Shown: piece after piece, positions 10,465 to 22,312 of the stretch
How the letters are laid out: each line of letters starts with the position of its first letter
Numbering within the stretch: the stretch's first letter is position 1
Assembly (NCBI GenBank): GCA_958295665.1
Contig: OY282560.1
Span: 50,096,333-50,160,332, forward strand
From: Tipula vernalis
Lineage: Eukaryota; Arthropoda; Insecta; Diptera; Tipulidae
Direction of reading: 5' to 3'
Length of the DNA stretch: 64,000 nt
Position numbers and translations under genes: made by a program
The notes under the pieces: model-generated
Told to the model about the DNA's origin: nothing
Database searches by the model: none
What the model saw: the letters and a program-made list of their open reading frames with translations, nothing else

Positions 10465-10862
10465 ACAATTATATATTCGGGAATAGGCCCCCAGAACAAC
10501 GTTTACAAAAATTAGAACACCATCGAATCCCCGTCGATGTGCAAAACAACACCATAATAATGAATGGAAAGTTAATTGACGCGCCGGACCATAGAGAAAA
10601 TCCAAGAAAATATAGGGCTGAAATTCATTACATGAAGAAAATTTTGGGAAGGTACGCAAGTTCAGTTTGAAATAAGACACCATATATGTAGAAAAGAACG
10701 GGAAGATTGACAGACGAAGTTCCATCGTCTAATGCCTTTCGGTTCCAAGATGTCCCGTGGCTTTGATTTTCTGGCTTTTTGAAACCTCTTTAGTAATTAT
10801 TATTAACAATTTTTTTTTTTAGGCTATGTCTAAAACAGAGAAATCTTCATTTACAGCAATAG
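10465..10862 (+). CDS. Last two exons of an unrecognised host gene (partial)
   Basis: Exon 10465-10651 is bounded by an acceptor (TCAATAG) and a donor (GGAAG|GTACGC). It encodes RPPEQRLQKLEHHRIPVD, then NGKLIDAPDHRENPRKYRAE and IHYMKKILG. It has no in-frame ATG near its start, so it is internal. A 171-bp intron ending in a T-tract and TTAG leads to a terminal exon (10823-10862), which keeps phase, adds RLCLKQRNLHLQQ and stops at TAG (10860-10862). It is convergent with family copy 2, whose stop lies only 25 bp further on. I do not recognise the protein. Upstream exons may have been displaced by the retrotransposons at 3-10 kb. Confidence 0.4.
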
Positions 10863-10887
10863 CTAGATTTTTATCGAAACAATTTTA

Positions 10888-11862
10888 TTAAAACGGGTTC
10901 AGACATATGTCATCCTCATCGTCCAAGTTTAGATATTCGTCTTGGTCAAGGTCTGAATCCGTCCGTCTTGGATAAGATCCCTTGTTATAATTCAAATAAT
11001 TTGAAAGGTAAGCGTTGTCCGCATCCTCTTCTGCAGAACCTCGATTAACATTGGAAGGATACTCAGCACGTCTGCCACGATAGCACTTCGGCCTACTATG
11101 CTCTGTTCTAGGTGGTGTCTGAGGATCATTAACTCGTGGCTGCAGGTATCTATTATTCCTTTGTCGACCTGAAAAACCTTCTGGCCTACGTGAACATAAT
11201 GTCGGTTCCAGTGTATCTGTATCTATGGGACTTAATTTTTGCATTTTCATCGATCTAAAAGCATTTCTACGCGATTGTGCTTTTGCTGGTGCTGGTGCCG
11301 GCTCTTTCTCACAAGGCGGAAGTTCTTGAGATTCCTTCGGAAATTCTAGATCATCAAAGTCATAAGTAAGGCTACGCTTATGTTGTTCCATTTCATCAAC
11401 ATCAACAGGATTAGACCTACTTTGACCTCCAGGAACATAATATCGAATTTCTTGAGATTTATCCGTAAACATTATATTAGCACCCTTAGCCTGAACCTTA
11501 CTTTGTGATCCACGCATTATACTTGCTGTTGAAATAACCTTAGTTGCATTCGAAAACGTCAAGCTAACTTTTCGCATCATGTCTGCACGGTCAGGCTTCA
11601 CTACATTAGAGAAATCATATCCCATCTGCTGTTCAGATGATTTTTGATTAGCTATTCTTTCATTACGTTGATTTCTACTCTGGTATCTCTCCAATTGAGC
11701 TAATATTTTTTCAGCTGGCTTATTATTAGCATCTCTCGCAAGCACATTAAATTGGTCTTGAGTCAAATCTAAATCACAAGCCCTGCATGTACGAAATACA
11801 TTTTTGACCTTAAGTTGTTCCTGTTTGGTTAATGGTGGTTTCTCTTTCTTTGCTTTTTCCAT
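10888..11862 (-). CDS. Unrecognised protein family, copy 2 (divergent, apparently intact)
   Basis: A 324-codon intronless frame with a proper ATG at 11862. It is much more divergent than copies 1 and 3 but colinear with them: helical charged N-terminus (1-79), MGYDFS at 80-85 (79-84 in copy 1), LTFSNATK at 101-108, and a block of the form ANI.F followed by E.R.Y.PG ending near residue 145. Further on it has QTPPRTEHSRPKC-RGRRAEYP, then LSNYL and an acidic tail ending DEDDICLNPF. The middle is Pro/Ala-rich and disordered. Motif order and spacing kept at low overall identity argue for a functional protein. Its upstream 48-bp block is nearly identical to that of the other copies. Function is unknown; nuclear or regulatory roles would be guesses. 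Confidence 0.7.
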   Translation of the reverse strand: MEKAKKEKPPLTKQEQLKVKNVFRTCRACDLDLTQDQFNVLARDANNKPAEKILAQLERYQSRNQRNERIANQKSSEQQMGYDFSNVVKPDRADMMRKVSLTFSNATKVISTASIMRGSQSKVQAKGANIMFTDKSQEIRYYVPGGQSRSNPVDVDEMEQHKRSLTYDFDDLEFPKESQELPPCEKEPAPAPAKAQSRRNAFRSMKMQKLSPIDTDTLEPTLCSRRPEGFSGRQRNNRYLQPRVNDPQTPPRTEHSRPKCYRGRRAEYPSNVNRGSAEEDADNAYLSNYLNYNKGSYPRRTDSDLDQDEYLNLDDEDDICLNPF

Positions 11863-11902
11863 CGTTTTTAATTTTTGTTAAACGTACAATTTATAATTTA
11901 TA

Positions 11903-11950
11903 CAAAAATTTAGAGGAATATCGGGATTCTTAAATATGCCGAAAGATACT
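11903..11950 (-). promoter_or_regulatory. 48-bp conserved upstream block, copy 2
   Basis: It differs from the copy 1 and copy 3 blocks at 3 of 48 positions, although the adjoining proteins are strongly diverged. It begins 40 bp upstream of the ATG. On the plus strand it opens ATGCCGAAAGATACT and runs 22 codons before a stop. Confidence 0.5.
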
Positions 11951-13110
11951 AAAAAAAAGTCAAAATTTAGAATTCAAAATGTTTGGCGTGGCGTTCACTA
12001 ATTTCACTAATTGCACTGACAGAAAATGACAGTTCAAAAATAAACAAATTAAAATGTACTAAATTATAACAAGCACTTTATTCTCCTAACTTATTCCGCG
12101 TGACCTCTAGTTATGAGCATTCTGAACCATAAATCAAAATGCGAAAAATACGAGTTCACTAAATTTACGCTATCGTAGTATGAGCTGCAAAAACAAAGGG
12201 AGAATTCATATAAAAGGAATTTTCCTATGCAATAAAAAAACAATAATCATTTAACTGAGTCACGACGCACATCATTGTGTCGTGTATATAATTGATATTA
12301 AAATTAAAAATATCAACTACTAGCTTTTACTGAGCCGTTATATATGAAGCCAGTAAGTGAATAAAGCTAAATAAAGATTTATACAAAATAAATTGTAAAT
12401 CTTTAAAAAGAAATAAAATTGTGCAAAATAAAAAGAAAGAATTCCGAAATATAAATAAAAGCATTATAAAATAAATGTTGAATATTTAATTCTTTATATA
12501 AGTGAAGCATAAAATTATTATGGCGTGTAACCACCCACACACACGGCCATAACTCTACTTTCTTTTATCTTTATTCTGGGATTCGGAATACGACAAGACC
12601 CACTATACTGTCAAGCCAACATCCACCGAAAATGAAAGGGAAAATTAAATCGTTATATTGGGCGCATTCAGCTCCGTAAACTGTTAGTCAATATGTTGAG
12701 TAAAATCAACACTGACATCTTAAATTTCTTTTTTCCGTCTGTAGATTTTCCGTGATGAGAGAACGGAATCAGCCACATTTCTCGACCTAAAATTTAAAAT
12801 TGTTTGAATTTTAATATTACATACACATAATTAAAGATACATGTTATATCCAAAAGTGATTGACTGAGTTATGACTTAAAAGTGATCTGAATGAAACTTT
12901 GGCTTGGATCTGAATTGACAGTTTAAATGTCACTTTGTTCTAAAATTACATTTAAATTATTAAAAAATTATTTAAAATAATTTAAAAATCACTTCGAAAA
13001 TGTATATAAACCTTTTGTCTTTTAACAGTATGCAAAAATCTGTCAGTTGAACAAAATTGAAGTTTACACGTTTACAAAATGATTCAACCAACCAAATTTA
13101 AGTTGATCTG
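11951..13110. other. AT-rich non-coding stretch
   Basis: No gene was recognised. Around 12265-12295 there is a short palindromic stretch (CACGACGCACATCATTGTGTCGTG). A TGGCGTGTAACCA near 12521 could be the primer site of a lost LTR element, but no LTR pair was found. Confidence 0.4.
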
Positions 13111-13178
13111 GTGATTTTACTCGGATCAAAAATAATTTTATTTTTATTCTTAAGACGCTACTTTTCGCGGTCGTTTTT

Positions 13179-13308
13179 TGTTGTGATACACACAAAGATT
13201 GTAACCAAAAGTGAAGTATATTTCATGTACATTAATAAAGGTCATATAATACGACTGTGTTATATAAAGGTTTGCTTATACTAAACATACATATTGAATA
13301 ACTCAACA
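13179..13308 (-). repeat. Terminal segment TGTTG...CAACA at the 3' end of the Mag-type element
   Basis: On the minus strand it begins TGTTGAGTTATTC directly after a polypurine tract and ends ATCACAACA, forming TGTTG/CAACA ends over 130 bp. It could be a complete short LTR, or only the U3 part of a 198-bp LTR continuing to 13111. No second copy is present near the gag end of the element. Confidence 0.55.
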
Positions 13309-13336
13309 TGCCTCTCCTTTTGTTTTAATAAGAGAA

Positions 13337-14839
13337 TCAGAATGGTCCAACATAATTATCCAAGTACCTTGGCACTTTTCTCTTTCTCTGTGGTCTTTCT
13401 TGACGTGGTGTTGATTCTGTCTTAGCCGGTTGCTCCACGCTGGTCGATTGCGTTTCCTGCCCTTCCAATGTTGGAGATGTGTGATGATCAGTGGTAACTG
13501 GCATTGGCTGCACGTCCATAGAAGGTGGCGTCATATCTCGTTTCTGGTTCGTCTTGGTCGAAGGCACCGCTTCGTATTGTATGTCCTGATGATGTTTGAC
13601 TGATTCATAAACTGGCCTTATGTACTGTCTGTTTCGAGTGTATTTCTTGCCATTAATTATGAGTTCATAAGCACGTGTAGATACTTGTTTCGACACTTGA
13701 CCCCTTAAACATTTAGAATCATCCGGTTTCAATTTTACCATCACTTCGGAGCCAACTTCCAAATCACTTAACTGCTTACTATTCTTGTCGTAGTCAGCTT
13801 TGCTTGACGCTCTTCTTTGCATGATGTTCTCTGTAACATTCGCTGGTATTGAGGGTAACAAATTTTGGTGCATTCTAGGTAGACATGACCGTAGATTCCT
13901 CGACATTAATCGCTGCGCGGGCGAATATCCAATTACATTAGGTGTGTTTCTATATTCCAACAATGCCTGCCATAGACATTGCCCGGAATCTTCACATTTT
14001 TTTATAATTCTTTTTACTATTTTCACTGTTGCTTCCGCCTTTCCGTTTCCTCTTGGATAATAAGGTGATGAATTTAGATATGTGAAGTTGTATGTTTCGG
14101 CAAATTCCAGGAACTTTTTATTGTTGAAATTGTGTGCACCATCAGTGACGACTTTTTTTGGAATGCCATAGCGAGCGAAGTTTATTTTGCAGGCAAGTAT
14201 GACGTCATCAGCTGTGGTTGTTTTCAAAAAATTGATTTCGAAGAAATCGGAATAGTGATCGACTGTAACTAATATGTTTCTTTTCATTCCTTTATAAATT
14301 GTTTCGCAGAAGTCCATCGATACTCGTTGAAACGGATAAACTGGGATCTCTTGAGTCAACATGGGCAGTTTCTGTTGTGAGTCTCCGTGACTGGCACAAA
14401 TTAAACAGTATTTTATTTGTTTCTTTATGTCAGCAGTTATTCCTGGCCAGAAAATTGTACGACGAGACTTTTCAATGCATGATTGTATCCCCGTGTGTCC
14501 AAGATGTATAATATCGAGATATTTTTCTCGTAGCGAGTGCGGTATTACAAACCTGTCACCTTTTAGCAAGATACCAGATTTAACTAGAAGCTCTTTTTTC
14601 ACTGATTGATATATTCTTACATCGTTGTCGTCTATATTACTATTCCAATCATTGCATACTTCCGCTACCACTTTTTTTAGAACTGGATCATTTTGGGTTT
14701 CTTCTCGAATTTCCCGTATTTGTTTGTCGTCAATTTCCTCGTTACTCATTGGGTTGATCTTCTCTACACTTCTCAGGAATTTGTTAATTTGCAACACTTT
14801 CTCCGTTTCGTCTAATATTTGTTTTCGTGTAGTCTCCAC
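13337..14839 (-). pseudogene. Mag-type element: integrase
   Basis: A 500-codon open frame. It has an H2C2 zinc-binding domain (HLGHTGIQSC ... CLICASH), an integrase core with D (VSMDFCE), D (VVTDGAHNF) and E (GNGKAEATVKI), and a C-terminal chromatin/DNA-binding tail rich in Pro/Gln. It is intact over its length. It is separated from the RT frame by a frameshift at about 14840-14880, so expression as one polyprotein would be broken. The domain inserts the cDNA copy into the host chromosome. Confidence 0.8.
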
Positions 14840-14876
14840 TGGTAATCTGGATAGTAGAGACGCTATTACCAGATCT

Positions 14877-15893
14877 TTACCTGGTATGAAACTGATCTTT
14901 AAGTCGTTTGAAAGTTTTTTGAAGTTTTAATCTTAGTCTCTGAATTCGTTTCGTGCACTTATGTATTGGCTTGTTGAAAATTTGTGTTAAGGATATATGA
15001 TCTGTTTGTATCGTAGTGTTGTCTCGACCACTTATATACTGATCAAATCTTAAACAAGCGTACACAATCGATAATAATTCAATTTCACACTGCGAGTAAT
15101 TTTTCTCTGTTGCTGTGAGTGACTTGCTGGCAAACATTATTGGTTGATTGTTCTGTAACATTACTGCCCCTAGACCTTGACGAGAACCATCTGTTTGTAT
15201 TACGACTTTTTCAGTACTGTCGTAATATTTCAGGACTGATATACCGGCTAGGACTTTCTTAATGTTCCCAAATGAATTACTCTCACGTTCCATCCATGTG
15301 AAAGTATTTGACTTGACCATTTCTCGCAATGGTTCCGTTAGCTTAGAGTGATTAGGTATGAACTTGCTTAGATAGTTTGTCATTCCAAGAAACTTTTGGG
15401 TCTCTTGAATATCCATTGGACTTCTCATGTTCTTTAATGCTTCGACTTTCTCTTCGTCTACTTTCACTCCCTCCGTCGTTAGTAAGTGTCCATAGAACTT
15501 TACTTCCTTAACCGCTAACTTCATCTTTTCCTTGTTTAGTTTGATATTTGCTTGTCGCAGTCTGTTCAGAAGTTTTTCTAAATTGCTGTCATGGTCTCGC
15601 AGCGCCTCCTCGTAGGTGTCTCCTTTTCCATATATCAATATGTCGTCTGCTATGGTTTCTACTCCTACCAACCCTTTCACAATTTCATATTGCCTTTGCT
15701 GGTATACTTCTGCTGCTGTATTTATACCAAACGGTAGTACTCTGAAGCGATATCTATTGAATGGAGTCCAAAAAGTCGTTAAGTCCATACTATCGTTGTG
15801 TAATGGTACTTGCCAGTAACCATTTTTTGCGTCGACTAACGTAAACACTTTCGCTTTGTTAAGCTCCGGTAACAACTCATCTATTGTCGGCAT
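14877..15893 (-). pseudogene. Mag-type element: reverse transcriptase palm and RNase H
   Basis: A 338-codon frame. RT motifs in order: VDAKNGYWQVPL, TFWTPFNRYRFRVLPFGI, the active site IADDILIYG (Mag-clade form), KFYGHLLTTEGV and KFLGMTNYLSKFIP. The RNase H then shows QTDGSRQGLGAV and TATEKNYSQCEIE. The catalytic residues look intact. The frame ends where the integrase frame should join. Confidence 0.8.
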
Positions 15894-17431
15894 TTAGTAT
15901 TTCATACGTTTTATAGCGCGATTTGGATTTTGTGGATCAAGACATATTCGAATTTTATTGTCTTTTTTCTTTCTTATAACGATGTTTGAAATCCACTCTG
16001 TGTGATGTGTTACCTTCTCCACTATCCCTCTAGCTTCTAAATTGTCTAACTCTTCTTTCAATAGATCTCGTACAGCTAGCGGTATTCTTCTTGGTGGTTC
16101 CTGAATAGGGGTTACTGAGGTATCTATGTCGAATTTGATTACATCATGCATTCGCCCATCCCCTTCGAACACATCATTGTACTCCTCAATTAATTTTTTC
16201 AACCTTATCTTATTTAAGCTATTCACACTTTTGATTTCATGGACAGTCAATAGATTGAGCCTTTTACAAGCGTTGGATGAAATTATTGGCTCCAAATTTC
16301 CTTCTATAACTTGAAATATTATTTTGTTTATCACGCGATTTCTTGAGCATTTTATTTTAGTTTCACCAATCGAACTTATTGTACTGCCAGTAAATGGTTT
16401 TAATCTTATGTTGCTCGGTGTTATTGTCGGGTTCTTCTTGATTTTTAATAGGTTGTCAATTCCTATCACACAACATGAGGCTCCAGTGTCCCAACACGTT
16501 AGCACTTCCTTATATGTTCCTCTTTCATGCTCTAATAGTATCTTCCCTTTCAACACATCATGTTTTCCGGTTCTTCCTATTGTTCTAACCATTTGTATTT
16601 CATCGTACGAGTCATCATCATTTGATGCGGTGGTTCCGTGTTCCACTTGGTTGACCGGCTTCTTATTTGTCCCCATTTTGGATTTTCTGTCATTCACCCC
16701 TTTTTTCAACTCCATAACTGTACAACAACTTGAAAAATGGTTCTCCTTGTTGCATTTAAAACACTTTTTCCCATATGATGGGCATTTTTTTTTACCAAAT
16801 TGATGTGTTCTGGCACAAAATTTGCATACTATTAATTTTGCATCATTTATTCGGTTTATGTTCTCCTCCACTGTTAGCGTTGTTGTCATTTTTGTTAACT
16901 GCAATTTATGTAGAACATCAATTTTCGCTATTTCCACTGCCTTTGATAATGTCAATTCCTCGTCTTCATTTTTCATTAGCAGATTTCTTAGCTCTGTATC
17001 CTGCAATCCAAAAATGAATTGATTGCATGTCATCTTGCTCTCAAGGTTCCCGAACTTGCACCCTTTTGCAGCGTATTTGATTCTGCCTATATATGTGTCT
17101 ATGCTTTCATTTTCCTTTTGCGATAGTCCATTGAATATGTTTTTCTAGTTGTTGTTTTCATAGAAAATTTATTTTTAATTGCCTCTATTACTTTGTCTAT
17201 CGACTGTTTTTGCTCAGAAGTAAACGCTTCAACCATTTGGTTGTATAACCTCAAACCATCTGTGTCCAAGCACTGTTCAACGTGCGCTTTCTTTACATTT
17301 TCCGGCTTTTCTTTCAATTCTTCTATTAAACAGAAGTTGTTCCACTGCTGGATGAACAGTATTGTATTGTCATGGTTGACCGTATCTCCATACGTTTCAT
17401 TAATATCCCAACGTGGTTTTTTTTAGACATT
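15894..17431 (-). pseudogene. Mag-type element: gag, protease and RT N-terminus
   Basis: The gag start lies near 17431 (ATGTCTAAAA on the minus strand, shortly frameshifted). The frame at 17099-17317 carries gag (KAHVEQCLDTDGLRLYNQ). The frame at 15894-17033 carries the rest of gag with zinc knuckles (CKFCARTHQFGKKKC and CFKCNKENHFSSC), a protease (CWDTGASCCVIG), and the RT N-terminus (VRDLLKEELDNLEARGIVEKV, RICLDPQNPN). Two frameshifts break gag. Confidence 0.75.
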
Positions 17432-17592
17432 TTTTTCTTGATGGTGTACACTACCAATTCTCCGTACTAGCAGCAACTTGATGAATATGTTTTACTGTTT
17501 TTTTTTTTTTTTTTTTTAGTTCTAACTATATAATATATTTATCGGCTGTTTTCCTTCTTTTTTTCCATGAATTATTTATAACTAAATAATTA

Positions 17593-17604
17593 CCACTTCT
17601 GACA
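17593..17604 (-). promoter_or_regulatory. Primer binding site, tRNA-Leu type
   Basis: TGTCAGAAGTGG on the minus strand, 6 bp after the presumed LTR end at 17611. It matches the complement of the 3' end of eukaryotic tRNA-Leu, used by several Ty3-type elements. This ties the LTR at 17611-17805 to the Mag-type element as its 5' LTR. Confidence 0.55.
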
Positions 17605-17610
17605 CTTTTC

Positions 17611-17805
17611 TGACTTTTACTCGGATCAAAAATAATTTTATTTTTATTCTTAAGACGCTACTTTTCGCGGTCGTTTTTGGATATGTAATGGCTGCTCTCT
17701 TTCTTTTTGTCAGAAAAACAGAAAAGCGACAAGATTTAACCCTGACGGCCGATATCTGGACTGCAAACAGATTGTGATATTGAGCGGATACTCTGTATCG
17801 CCACA
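17611..17805 (-). repeat. LTR shared by two Ty3 elements
   Basis: On the minus strand it begins TGTGGCGATACAGAG after the polypurine tract AAGGGTGGGGTAG (17806-17823). It ends GAGTAAAAGTCA. It matches the LTR at 22313-22686 along its whole length, except for a ~172-bp segment present only in the latter. It matches the 13111-13178 segment only over the last ~65 bp. Confidence 0.75.
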
Positions 17806-17836
17806 CTACCCCACCCTTAGTAAACGCAAGGAACGA

Positions 17837-19121
17837 TCAGTCGTAACGAGAGGGTAGTTTGATGCTGCGCCCTGATCGTGATGTAGCAACCTGTTTATTT
17901 TCTGAAGGCTTGTCCAGGTTAAATGCCACCCGTTTTTTTGTTATAACATGGTCATTCTTGTTATTTGGCCCTGTTGGTACGTTTGATTCTGGAACAGAAG
18001 GATTGTCGGGATGTTTGTCTGCACTATCCGCACCAGTTGTCAGTTCGGTCTTTTCCGCCCTGTCATGCTCATAACCTTCGATAAAACAAGGTTTCAACCG
18101 ATCCAATGAAATGTTCGACTCGACGCCCTTCACCAGGACTGTGAAATATTTCTCCGACCGGCGCAATACCACGTAAGGGCCTCGGTACGAAGGCTGTAGT
18201 GCCCTGCGTAATGCATCCATACGAACTATTGTAGTACGTGTGAGCACGTCGCGAGATCCTTGAAGACAAAGATTTTTGGTTTGCTGACGTGTCGTGATGG
18301 CACTGTCGGCTGGATATTCCTGAAAAATTCTTGAATTTGTGAGACAACCTGATTTTGAGTTGTAAATGTTGATGGCTGTATCATATCTCCGGCAATGATC
18401 TGGTCCACTGCGGTGTTGACACACATTATAGCCGTTTTTAAGCTGCGGTGCCACCGTTCAACCATCCCGTTGCATGCCGGGTTATAGGCCGTAGTGCATT
18501 TGCGTTGAAACCCTACTAGGTTGGCCAGACTGGAGAATAGTTCTGATTCGAACTGAGTTCCTCTGTCGAAGACGATAACCAATGGGACTCCAAACCGACT
18601 AATCCATGTTTTCAGTAGAGTATCCGCGACGGTTTCGGCCTTGATATCCGGCATCGGAGTGGCCTCTGGCCATCGGGTGAATCGATCTATGATGATTAGA
18701 CAATAGCGTTTTCCTTCGGACGGTTCCAACGGACCGACTATATCTATATGTATCTCCGAGAACCGTTGGCTAACGATGGGATAGTTTTACCACAAGGACT
18801 TTTCGCATGTTTTGAAATTTTGCACTTTTGACAATTTGCGCAATATTTTGCCCATTGCTGTACGTCTTTGTTAAGCGCTGGCCACACAAACTTGCTCCTG
18901 ATCAGTTTGGTTGAACTTCGTATCCCCGGATGCGATACATTGTGAAATACTTCGAATACCTGACGTCGAAATGCTTCGGGAACGTATGGCCTTGGAGTAC
19001 CAGTTGAAACATCGCAGTACAAATATTTGTCCGTCCCGAACACTGGCATTTTCTCGAGTTTTAGGCTGTGGTTTTTTTCGATCAGTGCTTTAAGATCGTC
19101 GTCTTGTTGTTCGTTCGCCAT
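17837..19121 (-). pseudogene. CsRn1-type element: integrase
   Basis: Three frames. 18744-19121 carries the zinc-binding part (FHNVSHPGIRSS ... CANCQKC). 18226-18729 carries the core with D ([12 protein letters not shown]), D ([12 protein letters not shown]) and E ([13 protein letters not shown]). 17837-18454 carries the C-terminal part (QPSYRGPYVVLRRSEKYF ... LDRLKPCF) ending RSGRSIKLPSRYD. Frameshifts lie near 18230-18450 and 18735. Confidence 0.75.
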
Positions 19122-19188
19122 GCGCGAATAATCTATGCAGCTTGTAATCGTCAGTGCATCGACATGAGACAGAGCATCCGCTACTACA

Positions 19189-20483
19189 TTATCCTTGCCG
19201 AAAACGTGCTGTGGTCGTAAATTGTGCTATCAGATCGAGATGCCTTCGCTGTCGGGGTGATGCTTTCTCCAGGTTTTGATTCAGGGCGAACGTGAGGGGT
19301 TTGTGGTCGGTGTATAGGATAAATTGTCGTACGTGCTGTAATTTTTTTTCCATATTTGTGAGCTTTCGTGAAAAGAAGCTTAAAGGTTGCCATCCCTTTG
19401 TTGTTTGCTGCTGTACTACCGCTCCGATCGCTTGATTTGATGCGTTGACCATGATCGCCAATTTGTGTTCCGACGATGGGTGAACTAATTGAACGGCTTC
19501 TTCTAGGCGTCTTTTACAGCGCTCGAATGCTTAGTTTGAGTCGTCGCACCAAGTGATGTTGCTGTTGTCGTTCTTCTTCTTGCCTTTGAGAAACTCGTAC
19601 AATTTTGTTTGGTCCTGAGCCGCGCCGGGAAGGAAAATGCGATAATAGTTTAACATACCTAAGAATCGCTGGACACCTTTAGTGGCTGTTGGTCGTGAGA
19701 AATTCGTTATTGCTTCTACCCGAGATTTGGCCGGACGAATGCCCGCGGCTGCTATATCGAATCCCAGGAAACTTATCTGTTTTTCAGCGAATAAGCATTT
19801 GCTCATGTTTATCACCAAGCCAGCGTCTTGTAAGCGTTGAAACACTATTTTTAAGTGTTCCATGTGCTGGTCTAGATTCTGTGATGCGACTAAAATGTTG
19901 TCAATGTACGGAAATGTAAATTTCGTGTCGCGGAAAATTGAGTGAATTAGCCGTTGGAATGTTTGAGCTGCGTTCCGCAATCCAAACGTCATATGGGGGA
20001 ACTCAAACAAACCAAGCGGGGTACACATTGCTGTCTTCTCGATGTCATCCTCACTGATCGGGATATGGTGATACGCCCGCACGAGGTCGATTTTTGAGAA
20101 ATATTGGCAGCCGTCGACTTGATGACTGAAGTCGGTGACAAATGGTATTGGATACCGATCGGTAGTCTCCGCATAGTCTCCATCCGCCGTCCTTTTTCCT
20201 TGTGATATGTAGGGGACTAGCCCAGTTCCTTTTTGACGGAGGGCACACCTTGGTTCAAACATAGATCGATTTCTTGTTTGGCTATTTTCATTTTTTCAGT
20301 GTTGAGGCGTCGTATCTTTGCTGAACATGGTTGGCCCGTGGTTTCGATTTTGTGCTCGACGTTGTGCTTGATCGTGTTGAGCGATGGTGTCTCGCGTAAG
20401 ACTGCTCCGAAATTCTGCAGCAGATTGCGAATTTGTGGGTTATTAGTGTCCAATTTGACTGTTGTCATTTGATATGAGGGCAA
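19189..20483 (-). pseudogene. CsRn1-type element: reverse transcriptase and RNase H
   Basis: Frames 20217-20483, 19531-20262 and 19189-19461 read through the RT and into RNase H (AIMVNASNQAIGAVV, FFSRKLTNMEKK, YTDHKPLTFAL). The RT active site reads YIDNILVAS: the second catalytic aspartate of Y.DD is an asparagine. Together with the frameshifts this makes polymerase function unlikely. Confidence 0.75.
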
Positions 20484-20600
20484 AGCGACGGGCGGGTTTC
20501 TGGTATTGACAGAGAAGTCAACGGGTCGATCAACCTCTTGCCCTTAACGTCGAATAGTAGACCGTAGTTTAGTAGGAAGTCTGCTCCGATGATGCATCTA

Positions 20601-21549
20601 TCAACGTTTGCGATTGTGAACTTCCATGTGAATGCTCGACGTAGTTGGGGGTACGACGGACAGTTCGGCTCCCGTATCGATGAGAAATTGCTGTTTTGTT
20701 ACCGTTTCGATTACAATTAGGCAGCATGAATGGCTGATGGCACTTGCCGCGAAGAGTGAAGAGCCTATTCGTTTTCCGCCCCGGGCGAAATCCGATCCTG
20801 TTCGAACTTGTACGGTTTGTTGCATTTTTTGGCGTTTGTGCCGAACTTAAAGTGATACCAGCAATTTGGGAAAGATCTGACGTGTGAATCCTATCGAGTT
20901 TTGCTACGTGGACGCCGGACCGTATCGGAGCTTCCCCGATTGTCGTCCCGGGATTTCCTTTCCCTTTTCACCCAATCGTCGAAACCCTGGCTGACAGTGG
21001 GTGTTCGGCCTCGTTCGTCGTAATTTGTGACTTGGAGATGTTATAGATGCCAGTGGGCCTGTGAATCTCCATTATTTTGTCTGCTGTTGCGGCGATTTTT
21101 TCCAGTTCGCAATGCTCCATGCTCAATAGAATCTCCTGGATGCTTGTAGGTAACCGCTGCAGCCATAACGTTCGTAACATTGATTCGGTTATTTGATCCA
21201 CCGATAATGCTTGCATCTCGCACAACAACTGTGATGGTTGCTTGTCTCCGAGCTGGATCCGTACAGTAGGCGGTTTAATTTGCCCCGTGCTGATTCACAT
21301 AGTCTTCTGATTATGGTCGCCTTCAGAGAAACGTATTTGTCTTTTTCGGAAGGGTTTAACACCGTGTCGCGAACGCATCTTATTGTTTCTTGGTCAAGAG
21401 CTGCCACCATGTGACCGTACTTGGTTTTGTCAACCGTCACTCCACTTAATTCGATCGTCCCGATTGAACGTGGAATATTTTACCGACACCCTGTAAATAT
21501 TTGTTGTATGCTGCTTGTCCACAGCGATTTTCCCTTCGTCGTCACTCAT
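20601..21549 (-). pseudogene. CsRn1-type element: gag and protease
   Basis: Gag starts at the ATG at 21549 (reads MSDDEGKIAV) and passes through a stop/frameshift into 21189-21440 and 20968-21228. The protease frame 20601-20825 carries FLIDTGAELSVVPP (DTG active site). No zinc knuckle was seen, which fits the CsRn1 group. Confidence 0.7.
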
Positions 21550-22312
21550 TATGAGCGGTTTCTAATATGACAAAAATGTATATGTATACCGGTAAAGTAA
21601 TCCGATAGCAAAACAAAATGACACAATCGCCCACGTGCGATTCGGAAAGAAAGAAAACTTGTTAACACTGCTGAAGTTCAGATAAAAGGCGCGCGGTAGT
21701 GAAAACAATTAATTGATTACTGAATGAGACCCGTGCGTCGAACGACCTTTTCGCATTGTCAATTGACCACAATTAAAAAACTAACCTAACAAATCAGTTC
21801 GGAGTATAACAAAAGAAATCGCTTACCTTGTGTAATTGTTGATTGGAGATATGACGTGTATCGTGCTGCTTTTGTTGACCTCAGTTCTGCTGTTAACTGT
21901 TTATACGTTAATTGTATTGTATTGTTGCTCGACAGATATCCAGCAACCTGCTGTCGTTTGACATTACGTCCCCATTGTTGAAAATTTTGTATTGGTACCG
22001 GGTGGTAATTTCACCAGGTTATACAGTTGGTACCGCTTTACTACGTTTTGCGATAGCCCGTTGTTATAATTTTCGAGAAATTTGCTGTAATGATTGTGGT
22101 GATGGTGGTCGATGATCGTAATCTCGTCCGTATATGAGTGGCGTGCTCGTTGTAATGGCGGCCGTCGCACGTTCCACAATATAATTCAATAAAAAAACCG
22201 AAGCGTTTGTTTTACACTAACAAAAGTTTTATTTAGTTTAATTAATATTTAATAGAAAACGTTACAAAATTATTACGCTTAATCGGTTAGCGATTTCGTT
22301 TTAACTCGAAAA

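Larger units (their letters stand above)
13111..17805 (-). mobile_element. Mag-type Ty3 retrotransposon with mismatched LTRs
   Basis: On the minus strand: LTR (17805-17611), primer site, gag, protease, RT-RNase H, integrase, polypurine tract and LTR (13308-13111). The primer site at 17604-17593 reads TGTCAGAAGTGG, complementary to the 3' end of tRNA-Leu. The polypurine tract is AAAAGGAGAGGCA just above 13308. Both LTRs are about 195 bp and share their last ~65 bp (13115-13178, compare 17615-17678), but the first ~130 bp differ completely. The 3' side reads TGTTGAG... and the 5' side TGTGGCG.... The 17611-17805 LTR also serves as the 3' LTR of the next element. Confidence 0.7.
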
